A stretch of 64,000 nt of DNA from Flavobacteriales bacterium (GCA_018883325.1 VEQH01000001.1:62001-126000); one strand, 5' to 3'; shown: positions 1 to 8,440, counted from the stretch's first letter. Made by a program: numbers and translations. The notes: a model not told the origin generated them from the sequence alone.

Positions 1-1082
1 GGTTTCAACCACTTAATCCTGCATCTGTTGAAGAAGCTTGTGGAGAAAGTTCAAGTGATTTTTATCACATGTGTGCTGGAACACTCCCTCTTGGAATCTA
101 CGGTATAGGTTTTCAATATCCTAACTCAGGTGATGGTTTTTGTGGCATAGGATTATTTTATCCTTTGAATACAATAGAGGCAAGGGAAACTATAGAAGTG
201 CGGTTAAAAGAAGCTTTAAAAAGAAAAAGATATTGTGTTTCATGGTCAGCAAATTTGGCAGATATATCAGGTAGAGGTGCGAATGGTGTAGGGGCGTATT
301 TTTCGCAAGACACGGTATTTCAATCAGGTTTTTGGGAGAGAATTCCAGTAACCCCCCAAATAGAAAATTTAGCAATTGTAACAGATACTCAAAATTGGGT
401 ACCTTTTCATCAAAGCTTTTATGCACAAGGAGGTGAGCGATTTATGACAATTAGTAATTTTAGGGAAGGAGATTTAATTGAATCGATTATTGTTGATACA
501 ACTTTACTTTGGCCCTACTACTACTTCGACGATTTCGGCGTTTATGAACTCCCCGAAATTTCGGCAGGGCTTGGTGGAGAGATTGATACTTTGGGAGAGA
601 ATGTAAGTTTACAAGCCAATTGTGAGGGTTGTTGGGACGATTTGGTGTATCGTTGGTGGCCAAGTGCAGGTTTGAGTGATACCACGATTCTCAACCCCAT
701 TGCCACGCCAGAAGTTACCACCACGTATTATTTTGGTTTAATCGACACTTCAGAAACCGTTCCTTGCATTGTCGATTTAGTGGATAGTGTTACGGTTTTT
801 GTTACCATTCCGCAAGATACAGTCGCGCCACCGCCAACGAGTTTTTCGTGGTTGGTTTATCCTTCACCAACGAGTGGTAATTTAACGCTTCAATTCAGCG
901 CACTTATCAATGATAGTCAATTATTGATTATTGATGCACGTGGGCGTTTGGTCAGAAAAATATTTGTCCCAAAACAAACCGAAAGTTTGCCATTGGATAT
1001 TAGCGCACTTGCGGCTGGAGAGTATTTTTTGCAGATGGAGAATGAAAGTTTGAAGGAGAAGAGGAAGATTGTGAAATTTTGA
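1..1082 (+). CDS. Secreted protein with T9SS C-terminal sorting domain (5' partial)
   Basis: The reading frame is already open at base 3 and runs to the stop at 1082, so this is the C-terminal part of a larger gene starting left of the window. The first ATG in the window (69) is not a credible start because the frame is open before it. The middle part carries an Ig-like segment of the kind seen in Bacteroidota surface proteins (YRWWPSAGLSDTTILNP). The last 80 residues form a type A T9SS sorting domain: YPSPTSGNLTL, then IIDARGRLV, then LAAGEYFLQM and a basic end (KRKIVKF). Such domains direct export across the outer membrane by T9SS and are normally removed. The enzymatic or adhesive role lies in the missing N-terminal part and cannot be stated. 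Confidence 0.85.
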   Translation, partial: FQPLNPASVEEACGESSSDFYHMCAGTLPLGIYGIGFQYPNSGDGFCGIGLFYPLNTIEARETIEVRLKEALKRKRYCVSWSANLADISGRGANGVGAYFSQDTVFQSGFWERIPVTPQIENLAIVTDTQNWVPFHQSFYAQGGERFMTISNFREGDLIESIIVDTTLLWPYYYFDDFGVYELPEISAGLGGEIDTLGENVSLQANCEGCWDDLVYRWWPSAGLSDTTILNPIATPEVTTTYYFGLIDTSETVPCIVDLVDSVTVFVTIPQDTVAPPPTSFSWLVYPSPTSGNLTLQFSALINDSQLLIIDARGRLVRKIFVPKQTESLPLDISALAAGEYFLQMENESLKEKRKIVKF

Positions 1083-1105
1083 AAAAATTGCGAATTAAAA
1101 ATTGC

Positions 1106-1376
1106 GAATTGCAAACGAATTTTTCGTAAGCGCTCTGCGCAAACTATTCGTTGGCAAATTTTTAAGCACTATGGGAATGCGTTCGCATTTCCTAAGCATT
1201 CTGTACTTCCGTTTGCAATTCGTAATTCTGTGGTTCGCAATTCCTAAGCAGTCTGTACTTCCGTTTGCAATTCTATCGTTCGCAATTCCTAAGCAGTCTG
1301 TACTTCCATTTTCAAATTTTCAAATCATCTAATTTTCAAATTGTTTATTCGCAATTACTAAGCAGTCTTTACTTCC
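1106..1376. repeat. Cluster of degenerate direct and inverted repeats
   Basis: Four copies of a 29-base unit, roughly TTCGCAATTCCTAAGCAGTC followed by TGTACTTCC, lie at 1182-1210, 1234-1262, 1279-1307 and 1348-1376. Copies two and three are identical; the first and last are degenerate. Spacing is uneven (52, 45 and 69 bases), so this is not a simple tandem array. A 12-base word GAATTGCAAACG at 1106-1117 recurs inverted at 1210-1221 and 1262-1273, so parts of the tract could pair. No gene is recognised in 1083-1450; an open frame across the repeats only translates them. Function unknown. Confidence 0.75.
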
Positions 1377-1399
1377 TTTTTCAATAATAAATCCCCAAC

Positions 1400-1433
1400 A
1401 AAAAAGCCTTCTCGAAATCGAAAAGGCTTTTAA
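1400..1433 (-). terminator. Rho-independent terminator of rpmE2
   Basis: Read on the minus strand, just beyond the rpmE2 stop, there is a hairpin with arms AAAAGCCTTTTCGA and TCGAGAAGGCTTTT (one mismatch), followed by more T. The opposite strand is also T-rich at its end, so it may act in both directions and stop read-through from the T9SS gene as well. Confidence 0.8.
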
Positions 1434-1450
1434 TATTTTGATGAAATTAA

Positions 1451-1705
1451 TTATTTCATGTGACGACCATAACGGTTTTTGAATTTATCAATACGTCCTG
1501 CAGTATCAACGAACTGTGCAATACCTGTAAAGAACGGGTGAGATTTGTGAGAGATATCCAATTTCACTAATGGATATTCGTTTCCGTCTTCCCAAGTGAT
1601 TGTTTCTTTTGTTGTTGTACAAGATGGGCAAAGAAATGCATAATCGTTAGACATGTCTTTGAAAACAACTAGTCTATAATCAGATGGGTGTATATCGTTT
1701 TTCAT
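1451..1705 (-). CDS. rpmE2: 50S ribosomal protein L31 type B
   Basis: An 84-residue protein. The start [19 protein letters not shown], the TKETI word and the end [15 protein letters not shown] match the type B (YkgM-like) L31 family, a protein of the large ribosomal subunit. The gene stands alone, with a promoter-like TAAATTTG box at 1739-1746 and a strong hairpin terminator behind it. Unusual: residues 26-29 are CPSC. From what I know of the family, type B L31 is generally the zinc-free form, replacing the Cys-rich type A under zinc limitation. Two cysteines in CxxC spacing are therefore unexpected, though the second cysteine pair of true type A proteins is not present. Identification is secure; the meaning of the cysteines is open. 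Confidence 0.93.
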   Translation of the reverse strand: MKNDIHPSDYRLVVFKDMSNDYAFLCPSCTTTKETITWEDGNEYPLVKLDISHKSHPFFTGIAQFVDTAGRIDKFKNRYGRHMK

Positions 1706-1738
1706 TATAAATGTATTTTATGTGCTAAAAATGGATTG

Positions 1739-1746
1739 CAAATTTA
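1739..1746 (-). promoter_or_regulatory. Promoter -7 box for rpmE2
   Basis: The minus strand reads TAAATTTG, matching the Bacteroidota -7 consensus TAnnTTTG, 33 bases upstream of the rpmE2 ATG. No clear TTTG -33 box is seen at the expected distance. Confidence 0.5.
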
Positions 1747-1889
1747 GACAAATCTTTTTAAATCACAAGTGTTTTTATTTTTTCTAATCTATTTTTTGAA
1801 CAATTTGAACATTTCTAAGATGATAACTCCATCGAAAGTGGCGATTTGATGTATTTTCAATGCTTATTTTTGATTTTACGAATACTATT

Positions 1890-2813
1890 ATGAAGTTACC
1901 AAAAGCTTATACACTAGAAGAAATAAGTGCCTTGTTAGCCTGTGATTTTATTGGAAATCCATCGCATTCAGTGACTGGCATCAACGAAATCCACATGGTT
2001 GAGGCAGGTGATATTGTTTTCGTAGATCATCCAAAATATTATGACAAAGCTTTAAATTCGGCAGCAACAACCATTATTATTGATAAAATTGTGGATTGTC
2101 CTCCTGGAAAAGGCTTAATTATTTCTGAAAAACCGTTCGATAGTTACAATTGGTTGACGCAACATTTTTCTCCTTTGAGTGCTCCAATTAGCCAAAATCA
2201 ACAAATTATTGATGAAAGCGCCATTATTTACCCAAATGTATTCATTGGTAATAATGTGAAAATTGGAAAAAACGCACGAATTTATGCAGGTGTTTCCATT
2301 ATGGATAATACCGAAATTGGGGATAATGTTGTTATTGGTGCAAACTCAGTCATTGGTCACTTTGCGTTTTATTACAAAAAGAAACCCGAAGGTTACGAGC
2401 GTATGCACACGTGTGGAGGCGTTAAAATTGGCGACAATGTTGAAATCGGTGCGCTTTGTTCTATTGACGCAGGTGTTTCTGGAATTACTTCAATTGGAAA
2501 AGGTACAAAATTAGATAATCAAGTGCATATCGGTCACGACACTGTGGTTGGTGAAAATTGCTTGATGGCGGCTGGCGTTGGTTTGGCTGGATGTGTTCGT
2601 GTAGGAAATAATGTAATTCTTTGGGGACAAGTTGGATGTGCAAGTGATGTAGTTGTTGGAGATGACACTATCGTTTTAGCTCAATCTGGAATTTCAAAAG
2701 ATTTAGAGGGAGGTAAAACGTATTTTGGAAGTCCTTGTGGAGAAGTTAGAGATAAATTTAAAGAAATGGCAGCTTTGAGAATGTTGCCTGATTTTATAAA
2801 AGGAAAAAAGTGA
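1890..2813 (+). CDS. LpxD-like UDP-3-O-acyl-glucosamine N-acyltransferase
   Basis: A 307-residue protein from the chosen ATG. An upstream in-frame ATG at 1860 would add ten residues (MLIFDFTNTI), but MKLPKAYTLEEISALL is the natural beginning of the LpxD N-terminal domain. That domain (about 1-100; EAGDIVFVDHPKYYDKAL) is followed by a left-handed beta-helix of hexapeptide repeats such as IGNNVKIGKNARIYAGVSI. LpxD enzymes add a hydroxyacyl chain to UDP-3-acyl-glucosamine in lipid A synthesis in the cytoplasm. Flavobacteria commonly carry a shorter LpxD-like paralogue of this type beside the true lpxD, and this copy is not in a lpx/fab cluster, so the exact substrate is uncertain. The stop overlaps the next gene's GTG start by 4 bases (GTGA), which suggests translational coupling. 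Confidence 0.8.
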   Translation: MKLPKAYTLEEISALLACDFIGNPSHSVTGINEIHMVEAGDIVFVDHPKYYDKALNSAATTIIIDKIVDCPPGKGLIISEKPFDSYNWLTQHFSPLSAPISQNQQIIDESAIIYPNVFIGNNVKIGKNARIYAGVSIMDNTEIGDNVVIGANSVIGHFAFYYKKKPEGYERMHTCGGVKIGDNVEIGALCSIDAGVSGITSIGKGTKLDNQVHIGHDTVVGENCLMAAGVGLAGCVRVGNNVILWGQVGCASDVVVGDDTIVLAQSGISKDLEGGKTYFGSPCGEVRDKFKEMAALRMLPDFIKGKK

Positions 2814-4027
2814 TCATTCAACATCGAAACATATTAAATCCCGACATCAAGGACACAAAATTGCAGTCCTTGTTGGAGATTACGAATGCCATTAATTCTA
2901 ATTTATCAATTGAGCAACTCATTAAAATCTTCTCCTTCATTTTAAAAGAACAGCTTGGTTTTTCAAAGTTTGTTCTTTTTTTATACCAAGAAGAATGGCA
3001 AGTTCTAGCAAAATCGGGCTACAAAGGGAAAATCGATTTAGAGTTGGTGAATCAGCAATTGGTGCGTTTCAAGGAAATCACTTTGGTAGAATCTTCAAAT
3101 TCTATGGTTTTGAAAGAATTTCAAGCGGTAATTCCAGTTTATCACCAAGAAAAACCTTTAGCTTACTTGCTGATTTCAACACTTGGCAATACGGATTACT
3201 TGGAAGCGAGCCATTTCAATTTTGCGCAAACTTTGTGTAATATAATTGCAGTTGCGGTTGAAAACAGACGTTTGTTCAAGCAAAGCATGATTAAAGAACG
3301 CATCTCGAAGGAATTGGAAGTTGCTTCAGAAATGCAAAAATTATTGTTCCCTTCCGATTTACCTTCGAATCGCAAGATGGACTTGTCTGCAAAATATATT
3401 CCTCGTCACGCTGTTGGTGGAGATTACTACGATTTCATTCCTTTGGGCGACGAAGAATACATTATTTGCATTGCAGATGTTTCTGGAAAAGGCATTAGTG
3501 CTGCTTTATTGATGGCCAATTTCCAAGCAACAATTCGCACACTCTTCAAATACCAACGTTTTGAAATGCCTTTCTTGTTAGAAGAATTGAATAAAATCGT
3601 GATGCGAAGTGCAAAAGGAGAGAAGTTTATTACATTTTTTATCGCGCATTACAACGCTCATACACGCAAAATGAATTATGTTAATGCAGGTCACAATCAT
3701 CCGTTTTTGTTAAATGGGAGAAAAGTGACGATGCTAAAAGACGGCTGCATTGGTTTAGGAATGTTGGATGAATTACCTTACGTAAACGTTGGGAAAATGG
3801 TCTTGAATCCAAACACGACATTTGTGCTTTTTACCGATGGCGTGGTTGAACTTGAAAACGCGGAGGGTGAGCAATTTGGCATTGAACGATTAGTTAAAAA
3901 TGCACAAGCATATTCGCCATTAAAAATGGAAGATATGAACAATATCATTTTTTCCAAACTCGATGAATGGCGAGGAAACCTAACCTTTGTTGACGATACA
4001 GCGATTTTTAGTTGTAAGTTTTTTTAG
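2810..4027 (+). CDS. GAF domain plus SpoIIE/RsbU-type serine phosphatase
   Basis: A 405-residue cytoplasmic protein starting at GTG inside the end of the lpxD-like gene. Residues about 20-165 look like a GAF sensor domain (LLEITNAINSNLSIEQLIKI...). Residues about 185-405 are a PP2C-like SpoIIE phosphatase: ASEMQKLLFPSDLP linker, VGGDYYDFI and IADVSGKGISAALLM with the metal-binding aspartates, GHNHPFLL, and VDDTAIF near the end. Members of this family dephosphorylate anti-sigma-factor antagonists in partner-switching pathways. No anti-sigma or antagonist gene is nearby, so the target is unknown. Sharing an overlapping operon with an lpxD-like gene hints at envelope-linked control, which is inference. 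Confidence 0.85.
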   Translation: MIIQHRNILNPDIKDTKLQSLLEITNAINSNLSIEQLIKIFSFILKEQLGFSKFVLFLYQEEWQVLAKSGYKGKIDLELVNQQLVRFKEITLVESSNSMVLKEFQAVIPVYHQEKPLAYLLISTLGNTDYLEASHFNFAQTLCNIIAVAVENRRLFKQSMIKERISKELEVASEMQKLLFPSDLPSNRKMDLSAKYIPRHAVGGDYYDFIPLGDEEYIICIADVSGKGISAALLMANFQATIRTLFKYQRFEMPFLLEELNKIVMRSAKGEKFITFFIAHYNAHTRKMNYVNAGHNHPFLLNGRKVTMLKDGCIGLGMLDELPYVNVGKMVLNPNTTFVLFTDGVVELENAEGEQFGIERLVKNAQAYSPLKMEDMNNIIFSKLDEWRGNLTFVDDTAIFSCKFF

Positions 4028-4168
4028 GACAATTAAGAATTATACTCTTATTTGATTTTCCTTACATTGCATTAATCCTCAAAGTTATTTTGAAACAAAA
4101 TCGCCCACATTTTATTCCTTAAGTCGCAAAAAAATTGCCAATCCTTCGATTCTGATTAATTTCGCTTT

Positions 4169-5188
4169 ATGTCTAAAACGAGCGATTCCATTCGAATTTT
4201 AAAGCACCTGAATTTCAAACGCGTTTTGAATTTAGTAAGCTTGAAATGGAGTTATTGGTTTTCAAGAGCTACAAAACGTCCGTCACAACTGGGTTTACCA
4301 TTTAGTTTGAGCATTGAACCAACAACGGCTTGTAATTTGGGTTGCCCCGAATGTCCAAGTGGTTTGAAGCAATTCACACGTCCGACAGGGAAATTAGATT
4401 TAGATTTTCACGAAAAATTATTGCAACAAGTCAGCAAAACTGTTTTCTATATCAATTACTATTTTCAAGGTGAACCGTTCTTGCATCCGCAGTTTTTGGA
4501 ATTGATTAAGCAAGCTAAAAAACATAAAATCTACACAGCAACCTCAACAAATGCTCACTTTATCAATAAAGAAAAAGCAAAAGAAATTGTTGCTTCAGGT
4601 TTGGATCGTTTGATTATTTCAATCGATGGTTTAACGCAAGCAACCTACGAGCAATATCGAGTTCATGGCAATCTACAAAAGGTAATCGAAGCGTCGAAAC
4701 ACCTTGTGGAAGCAAAAAAGGAACTCAATTCCCCTACACCACATTTGATATTTCAATTTCTTGCCGTTAAACCTAGCGAACATGAAATTCCAGCTGTCTT
4801 TACCTTGGCTAAAGAAATGAATATTGACGAGGTTCGCATCAAAACAGCTCAACTTTACGATTACAAAAATGGCAATCATTTGATGCCTCAAAATGAAAAC
4901 TATTCGCGTTATCGCTTGCAAAAAGACGGAACTTACAAAATCAAAGGCGACCCTGGAAATCACTGTTGGCGAATGTGGTCAGGCTCTGTCATCACGTGGG
5001 ATGGAAAAGTGGTTCCTTGTTGTTTTGATAAAGACGCGCAACATGTACTCGGCACAATTGAATCAAAAAGTTTTGAAGAAATTTGGAAATCTGAACATTA
5101 CAGTAATTTCAGAAAAGCAGTTTTGCTAAACCGAAAAGCGATTGATATTTGCAGCAATTGCTCGGAAGGAACAAAAGTTTGGGCGTAA
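4169..5188 (+). CDS. Radical SAM/SPASM domain protein
   Basis: A 339-residue protein. After a basic, amphipathic N-terminus (residues 1-45) comes EPTTACNLGCPECPSG, the CxxxCxxC motif that binds the [4Fe-4S] cluster used to cleave S-adenosylmethionine. Downstream are strand motifs of the radical SAM barrel (FQGEPFLHP, TSTNAHFI, RLIISIDGL). The C-terminal third has the spaced cysteines of a SPASM domain (GNHCWRMW, VVPCCFDKD, DICSNC), which bind further iron-sulfur clusters. Such proteins modify peptides or carry out cofactor and small-molecule steps. No precursor-peptide gene lies beside it and it is followed only by a short tandem repeat, so the substrate is unknown. Confidence 0.88.
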   Translation: MSKTSDSIRILKHLNFKRVLNLVSLKWSYWFSRATKRPSQLGLPFSLSIEPTTACNLGCPECPSGLKQFTRPTGKLDLDFHEKLLQQVSKTVFYINYYFQGEPFLHPQFLELIKQAKKHKIYTATSTNAHFINKEKAKEIVASGLDRLIISIDGLTQATYEQYRVHGNLQKVIEASKHLVEAKKELNSPTPHLIFQFLAVKPSEHEIPAVFTLAKEMNIDEVRIKTAQLYDYKNGNHLMPQNENYSRYRLQKDGTYKIKGDPGNHCWRMWSGSVITWDGKVVPCCFDKDAQHVLGTIESKSFEEIWKSEHYSNFRKAVLLNRKAIDICSNCSEGTKVWA

Positions 5189-5199
5189 TTAAATTTTAA

Positions 5200-5227
5200 T
5201 GTTGAATGTTGAATGTTGAATGTTGAA
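5200..5227. repeat. Four tandem copies of a 7-base unit (TGTTGAA)
   Basis: Four exact head-to-tail copies of TGTTGAA lie between the converging stops of the radical SAM gene and the penicillin acylase gene. This is a simple-sequence repeat and probably variable in length between strains; no function is apparent. Confidence 0.9.
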
Positions 5228-5260
5228 TTAATAAATTTTGAAAACATTTAACACTTCAAC

Positions 5261-7318
5261 TTATTTCGGTTTATAAATTCGAACTGCGTCTCTGAAAATT
5301 TCAGCTTTATTCAATGTCATTGGCTTCGTTTTTTCATTGATAAACAACTCCATTTGGTCGGTGTAATGCGGACTATTTTTCATCGAAGAAGCTCCAAAAG
5401 CATTGATTGTTCTAATTTCAACTCCTTTGTCTGAGAATTTGGCAAAATGAATGTATCCATCGCCACCATTCAATCTGTAAATTCCTTTTTTCTTGTCGTA
5501 AAGACTCGATTCTGTTGCTCTAGGAACTTCACTCATACCTCCAGCTGGAAAACTCAAATCACCGCGAATGTGTCGTTGAACAGCTCCTAATGCAGGATAA
5601 ATCGTGTGATGTGTTTTAAGTAAAAACTGCTTTGCTTTTTTCAATGCCCAAACTGCATCTTCCTCACTTAACAATTCATTTCGCATCGTTAGAAAACCAA
5701 TTGAACCCTGAAGTTTTTCGGATAACATTTTATGCACAACCAAGACAATTGAAGCGTTTGTATCTGCAACATCTGCATCAAAATCCCATCGTTTTACAGC
5801 TTGAATTGCATCTTTCAAACGCGGATATTTATTTTCATCTAAAGTAAAAAGCGATTTAAAATGATTGAAATAGGAAGCGTCTTTCAAAAAACTTTTGCTG
5901 TATTTTACCTCGTGAATGTCTTTATCACTAAATTTTCCTTTGTGATTTTCAAAATAACGGTCAAAAAGTTCCGCTCGATTCATTGTAAACAATTGTAATC
6001 CAATAAAATAATCATTCCATTCACACGTTTCCCCTGTACATTCAAGTGGCGAATTATTTGCATTATAAACATAACCACATTCAGGATTAAATACCGTTGG
6101 CTTGCGATTGTAATCAATTAGTTTTTCCCATTTTGTTTTGGAAGAAGTTCCATCAATTGGCAATTTCCAATTTAATTTTGGATCTCTATCTGGAATTTGT
6201 CCCCCAGATTGCAACATAATATTATTGTCCTTGTCAGCATAAACAACATTGAAAAGCGGTAAAGCTTCCATTTTTAGCGCGCTTTCAAATTCATTCCAAT
6301 TAGTAGATTTATTCATTTTATACCATTGTTCAGCTGCTCTTATGTCCATGTAGGCTGGAAAACGAAAAGCGTACTTTCCGTACTTGGTTGAAAAAACAGG
6401 TCCAAATTCTGTGTCGTACAATTTCTTTGTCACCCCAATTTTTAAAAAACCTACTTTCAATTTGAATTTCTCTTTTCTGATTTTAAACTTCTTCCAAGCT
6501 CCGTCGATGAAATACGATTTCCCTTTGGTTTTCAATTTATAAATATCTCCAAACGAGTGAAAATTCACTGTGTGCGTCCAGCCTAGATGTTCGTTATTAC
6601 CAACAAAAATCGTCATTCCACCAGGAAACAAGCCGCCAGTCATATTCCAACCTTCTTCACTTTGAATATGAGCTTCGTACCATGCAAAACCTCCTTCAAT
6701 TGGCTGATGGGAATTTCCAACCAAAAGCGTTTTACCATCTTCCATTAATTCTTTTGCAACAGCAATTCCATTCGATCCTCTTTCATTCGGCGCGTTATAC
6801 ATTTCAATGCGATTTTCTTTTGTTGCCTTCAAAGCCATTCCCATTCCAGCCATTAAACTCAACTTCATCATATAGCCATTCAAAACATCAATTTCGGAAA
6901 TTGGAAATAAATCTTTGTGAATTACTTGTTCAGGATGTTTCTCGGCATAAGCATTTAATCCTTGCACGTAACCATTGAGCACGCGCTTAAATGTATCCGA
7001 CAAAGCACCTTCTTTGTAAAGTTTTGGAACGGTAACATCCAAACTTGTGAATTTCAAGACAAAATCAAACAGCAGACCTTCTTTTCCAAGCACAGAACCA
7101 GCCAACCCTTTTGAAGGCAAGATATTTTCTTGAATACTTAAAAAGTCATCTTCCGAATGTGCCCAAGCTAAACCATACGCAGCTTCAGCATCTGTTTTAC
7201 CAAAAATATGAGGCACACCGTAAGTGTCGCGAACGATTTGAATATTTTCCGGTTGAATGTGTTGGCTTTCAACAAAAAAACTCAATAAAAGGAAGAAAAA
7301 GCTGATGATTGGTTTCAT
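5261..7318 (-). CDS. Penicillin acylase family (Ntn hydrolase) amidase, secreted
   Basis: A 685-residue protein from the chosen ATG at 7318. A longer open frame begins at 7432, but its extra 38 residues partly translate a fold-back repeat element, whereas MKPIISFFFLLLSFFVESQ is a good signal peptide at the start used here. The family hallmarks follow: IQIVRDTYGVPHIFGKTDAEAAYG (A chain start), a spacer ending in ERGSNGIAV whose serine (residue 182) should be the N-terminal nucleophile of the B chain after self-cleavage, then GNSHQPIE, GLFPGGMTIFVGNN and GWTHTVN. Relatives cleave the amide side chain of penicillins, N-acyl-homoserine lactones or cyclic lipopeptides. The substrate cannot be read from the sequence; a periplasmic or secreted location is likely. 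Confidence 0.88.
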   Translation of the reverse strand: MKPIISFFFLLLSFFVESQHIQPENIQIVRDTYGVPHIFGKTDAEAAYGLAWAHSEDDFLSIQENILPSKGLAGSVLGKEGLLFDFVLKFTSLDVTVPKLYKEGALSDTFKRVLNGYVQGLNAYAEKHPEQVIHKDLFPISEIDVLNGYMMKLSLMAGMGMALKATKENRIEMYNAPNERGSNGIAVAKELMEDGKTLLVGNSHQPIEGGFAWYEAHIQSEEGWNMTGGLFPGGMTIFVGNNEHLGWTHTVNFHSFGDIYKLKTKGKSYFIDGAWKKFKIRKEKFKLKVGFLKIGVTKKLYDTEFGPVFSTKYGKYAFRFPAYMDIRAAEQWYKMNKSTNWNEFESALKMEALPLFNVVYADKDNNIMLQSGGQIPDRDPKLNWKLPIDGTSSKTKWEKLIDYNRKPTVFNPECGYVYNANNSPLECTGETCEWNDYFIGLQLFTMNRAELFDRYFENHKGKFSDKDIHEVKYSKSFLKDASYFNHFKSLFTLDENKYPRLKDAIQAVKRWDFDADVADTNASIVLVVHKMLSEKLQGSIGFLTMRNELLSEEDAVWALKKAKQFLLKTHHTIYPALGAVQRHIRGDLSFPAGGMSEVPRATESSLYDKKKGIYRLNGGDGYIHFAKFSDKGVEIRTINAFGASSMKNSPHYTDQMELFINEKTKPMTLNKAEIFRDAVRIYKPK

Positions 7319-7419
7319 GTAGTAGATTGATTTTAGGACTCTTAAAGCTACAATAGAAAATCCAAATTTGAGGTAGAAAAATTGAATTTTAACATTCAAT
7401 CTGAGGAAATTAGAATAGA

Positions 7420-7540
7420 AAGACCGTTTCAAAAGTCGATAATTTAGGCTTTCTAAAAATTTAAACCCGGAGTTTACCCTTGTAAATGAGGATTTTAAAT
7501 TTTTAGAGTAACGACAAGTAGCGAGTTTTGCAACGGTCTT
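7420..7540. mobile_element. MITE-like fold-back element with 5-bp target duplication
   Basis: A 121-base non-coding element. Its ends are imperfect 19-base inverted repeats (left AAGACCGTTTCAAAAGTCG, right reverse-complemented AAGACCGTTGCAAAACTCG). An inner perfect 13-base inverted repeat, CTAAAAATTTAAA at 7453-7465 and its complement at 7494-7506, and a central TTTAC/GTAAA pair make nearly the whole element self-complementary. The flanks carry the same five bases, ATAGA, at 7415-7419 and 7541-7545, as expected for a target-site duplication. There is no transposase inside. It lies between the divergent penicillin acylase and TonB-like genes. The class of the parent insertion sequence is not identified. 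Confidence 0.75.
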
Positions 7541-7605
7541 ATAGAACTATTCAAATACTGGCATAGCTTTTGGTTTGCAAAGATGAATCAATAAAACGTT
7601 AAGCC

Positions 7606-8319
7606 ATGGAATCTAAAAAAACAAAAATCAGCGACTTTGAAGCTACACGTTCAACTCATTTCTTTGTTGGACTTTTAACGATGGGAGGATTGAGTTTAGC
7701 AGCCTTTACTTATTCGAATGAAAGTGAAATCGCTGCTGAGAAAAAGAAAGTGAAACCGATTGAAATTGAATACATGCTTGCTGATCCAAAGCCAGTTGAA
7801 ATGCCAAAAATCAAATTGCCAAATGAACAAAAACAGCCTGAAAAACAACAAGAAGCAACAATAAATATTCAGCACACAGTGGATGAAAATATTTCTAGTT
7901 CAAAAAACACAACTACTGAAATCAAAACTGAAGTGACCCTTGGAGGAATCGATAAAAAATTTGATGTTGAAATTAAAAACGAAGTGATTGTAGATGTTGA
8001 ACCTGAAATCGTTGAAGCACCTACAGTTGAGGCAAAATTTCAAGGTGATTACCCAGCTTTAAAAAAATTCATTGCTAACAATCTAAAATACCCAAAAGAG
8101 GCGATTGAAATGGAGGAAGAAGGAGTTGTTTTCGTTTCTTTTGTTGTGGAAAAAAACGGTGCAATTACCAATGTTGCTGCTTTAAATAAAGTTTCTCCGA
8201 GTTTGGAAAAAGAAGCGATTAGAATTGTTAGATCATTTCCAACTTGGATTCCAGGAGAGGTGAATTTGCAAAAAGTTAGGACTCGCGTGCAACTACCGAT
8301 TAGATTTGAGTTACAATAA
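7606..8319 (+). CDS. TonB-like energy transducer protein
   Basis: A 237-residue protein with a short cytoplasmic head, one membrane segment at about residues 19-35 (HFFVGLLTMGGLSLAAFTY) and a long charged, Glu/Lys/Pro-containing periplasmic spacer. The TonB C-terminal domain covers about residues 140-237 (YPALKKFIANNLKYPKEAIE, GVVFVSFVVEKNGAI, FPTWIPGEV, VRTRVQLPIRFEL). TonB proteins transmit proton-motive-force energy to outer-membrane receptors. No ExbB/ExbD genes or receptor lie nearby. The protein resembles the second TonB-like protein at 32980-33651 in both the membrane segment and the C-terminal domain. A hairpin terminator follows at once. Confidence 0.85.
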   Translation: MESKKTKISDFEATRSTHFFVGLLTMGGLSLAAFTYSNESEIAAEKKKVKPIEIEYMLADPKPVEMPKIKLPNEQKQPEKQQEATINIQHTVDENISSSKNTTTEIKTEVTLGGIDKKFDVEIKNEVIVDVEPEIVEAPTVEAKFQGDYPALKKFIANNLKYPKEAIEMEEEGVVFVSFVVEKNGAITNVAALNKVSPSLEKEAIRIVRSFPTWIPGEVNLQKVRTRVQLPIRFELQ

Positions 8320-8379
8320 TTTTCAATTGAATGTCATCCCTAACGAGAGGAATCTTTTAGACCTTAATTCAATCAAATG

Positions 8380-8405
8380 AAGCCGTTGAAATTCAGCGGC
8401 TTTTT
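8380..8405 (+). terminator. Rho-independent terminator of the TonB-like gene
   Basis: The arms AAGCCGTTG and CAGCGGCTT (one G-U pair) form a compact hairpin ending in a run of five T, about 60 bases after the stop codon. Confidence 0.85.
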
Positions 8406-8440
8406 CTATTTCCTAAAAACCTTGAATTACAAATTAGAAT

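Noticed and set aside
1102-1332. A 76-codon open frame on the plus strand across the repeat cluster
   Set aside because: It only translates the repeats (FAIPKQSVLPF again and again), has no start context or promoter, and the repeat unit length is not kept as a multiple of three.
5200-5227. CRISPR-like or phase-variation array
   Set aside because: It is only a 7-base unit repeated four times, outside any coding region and without spacers.
7319-7432. N-terminal extension of the penicillin acylase frame
   Set aside because: The extra 38 residues include part of the MITE-like element, and the downstream ATG begins a proper signal peptide.
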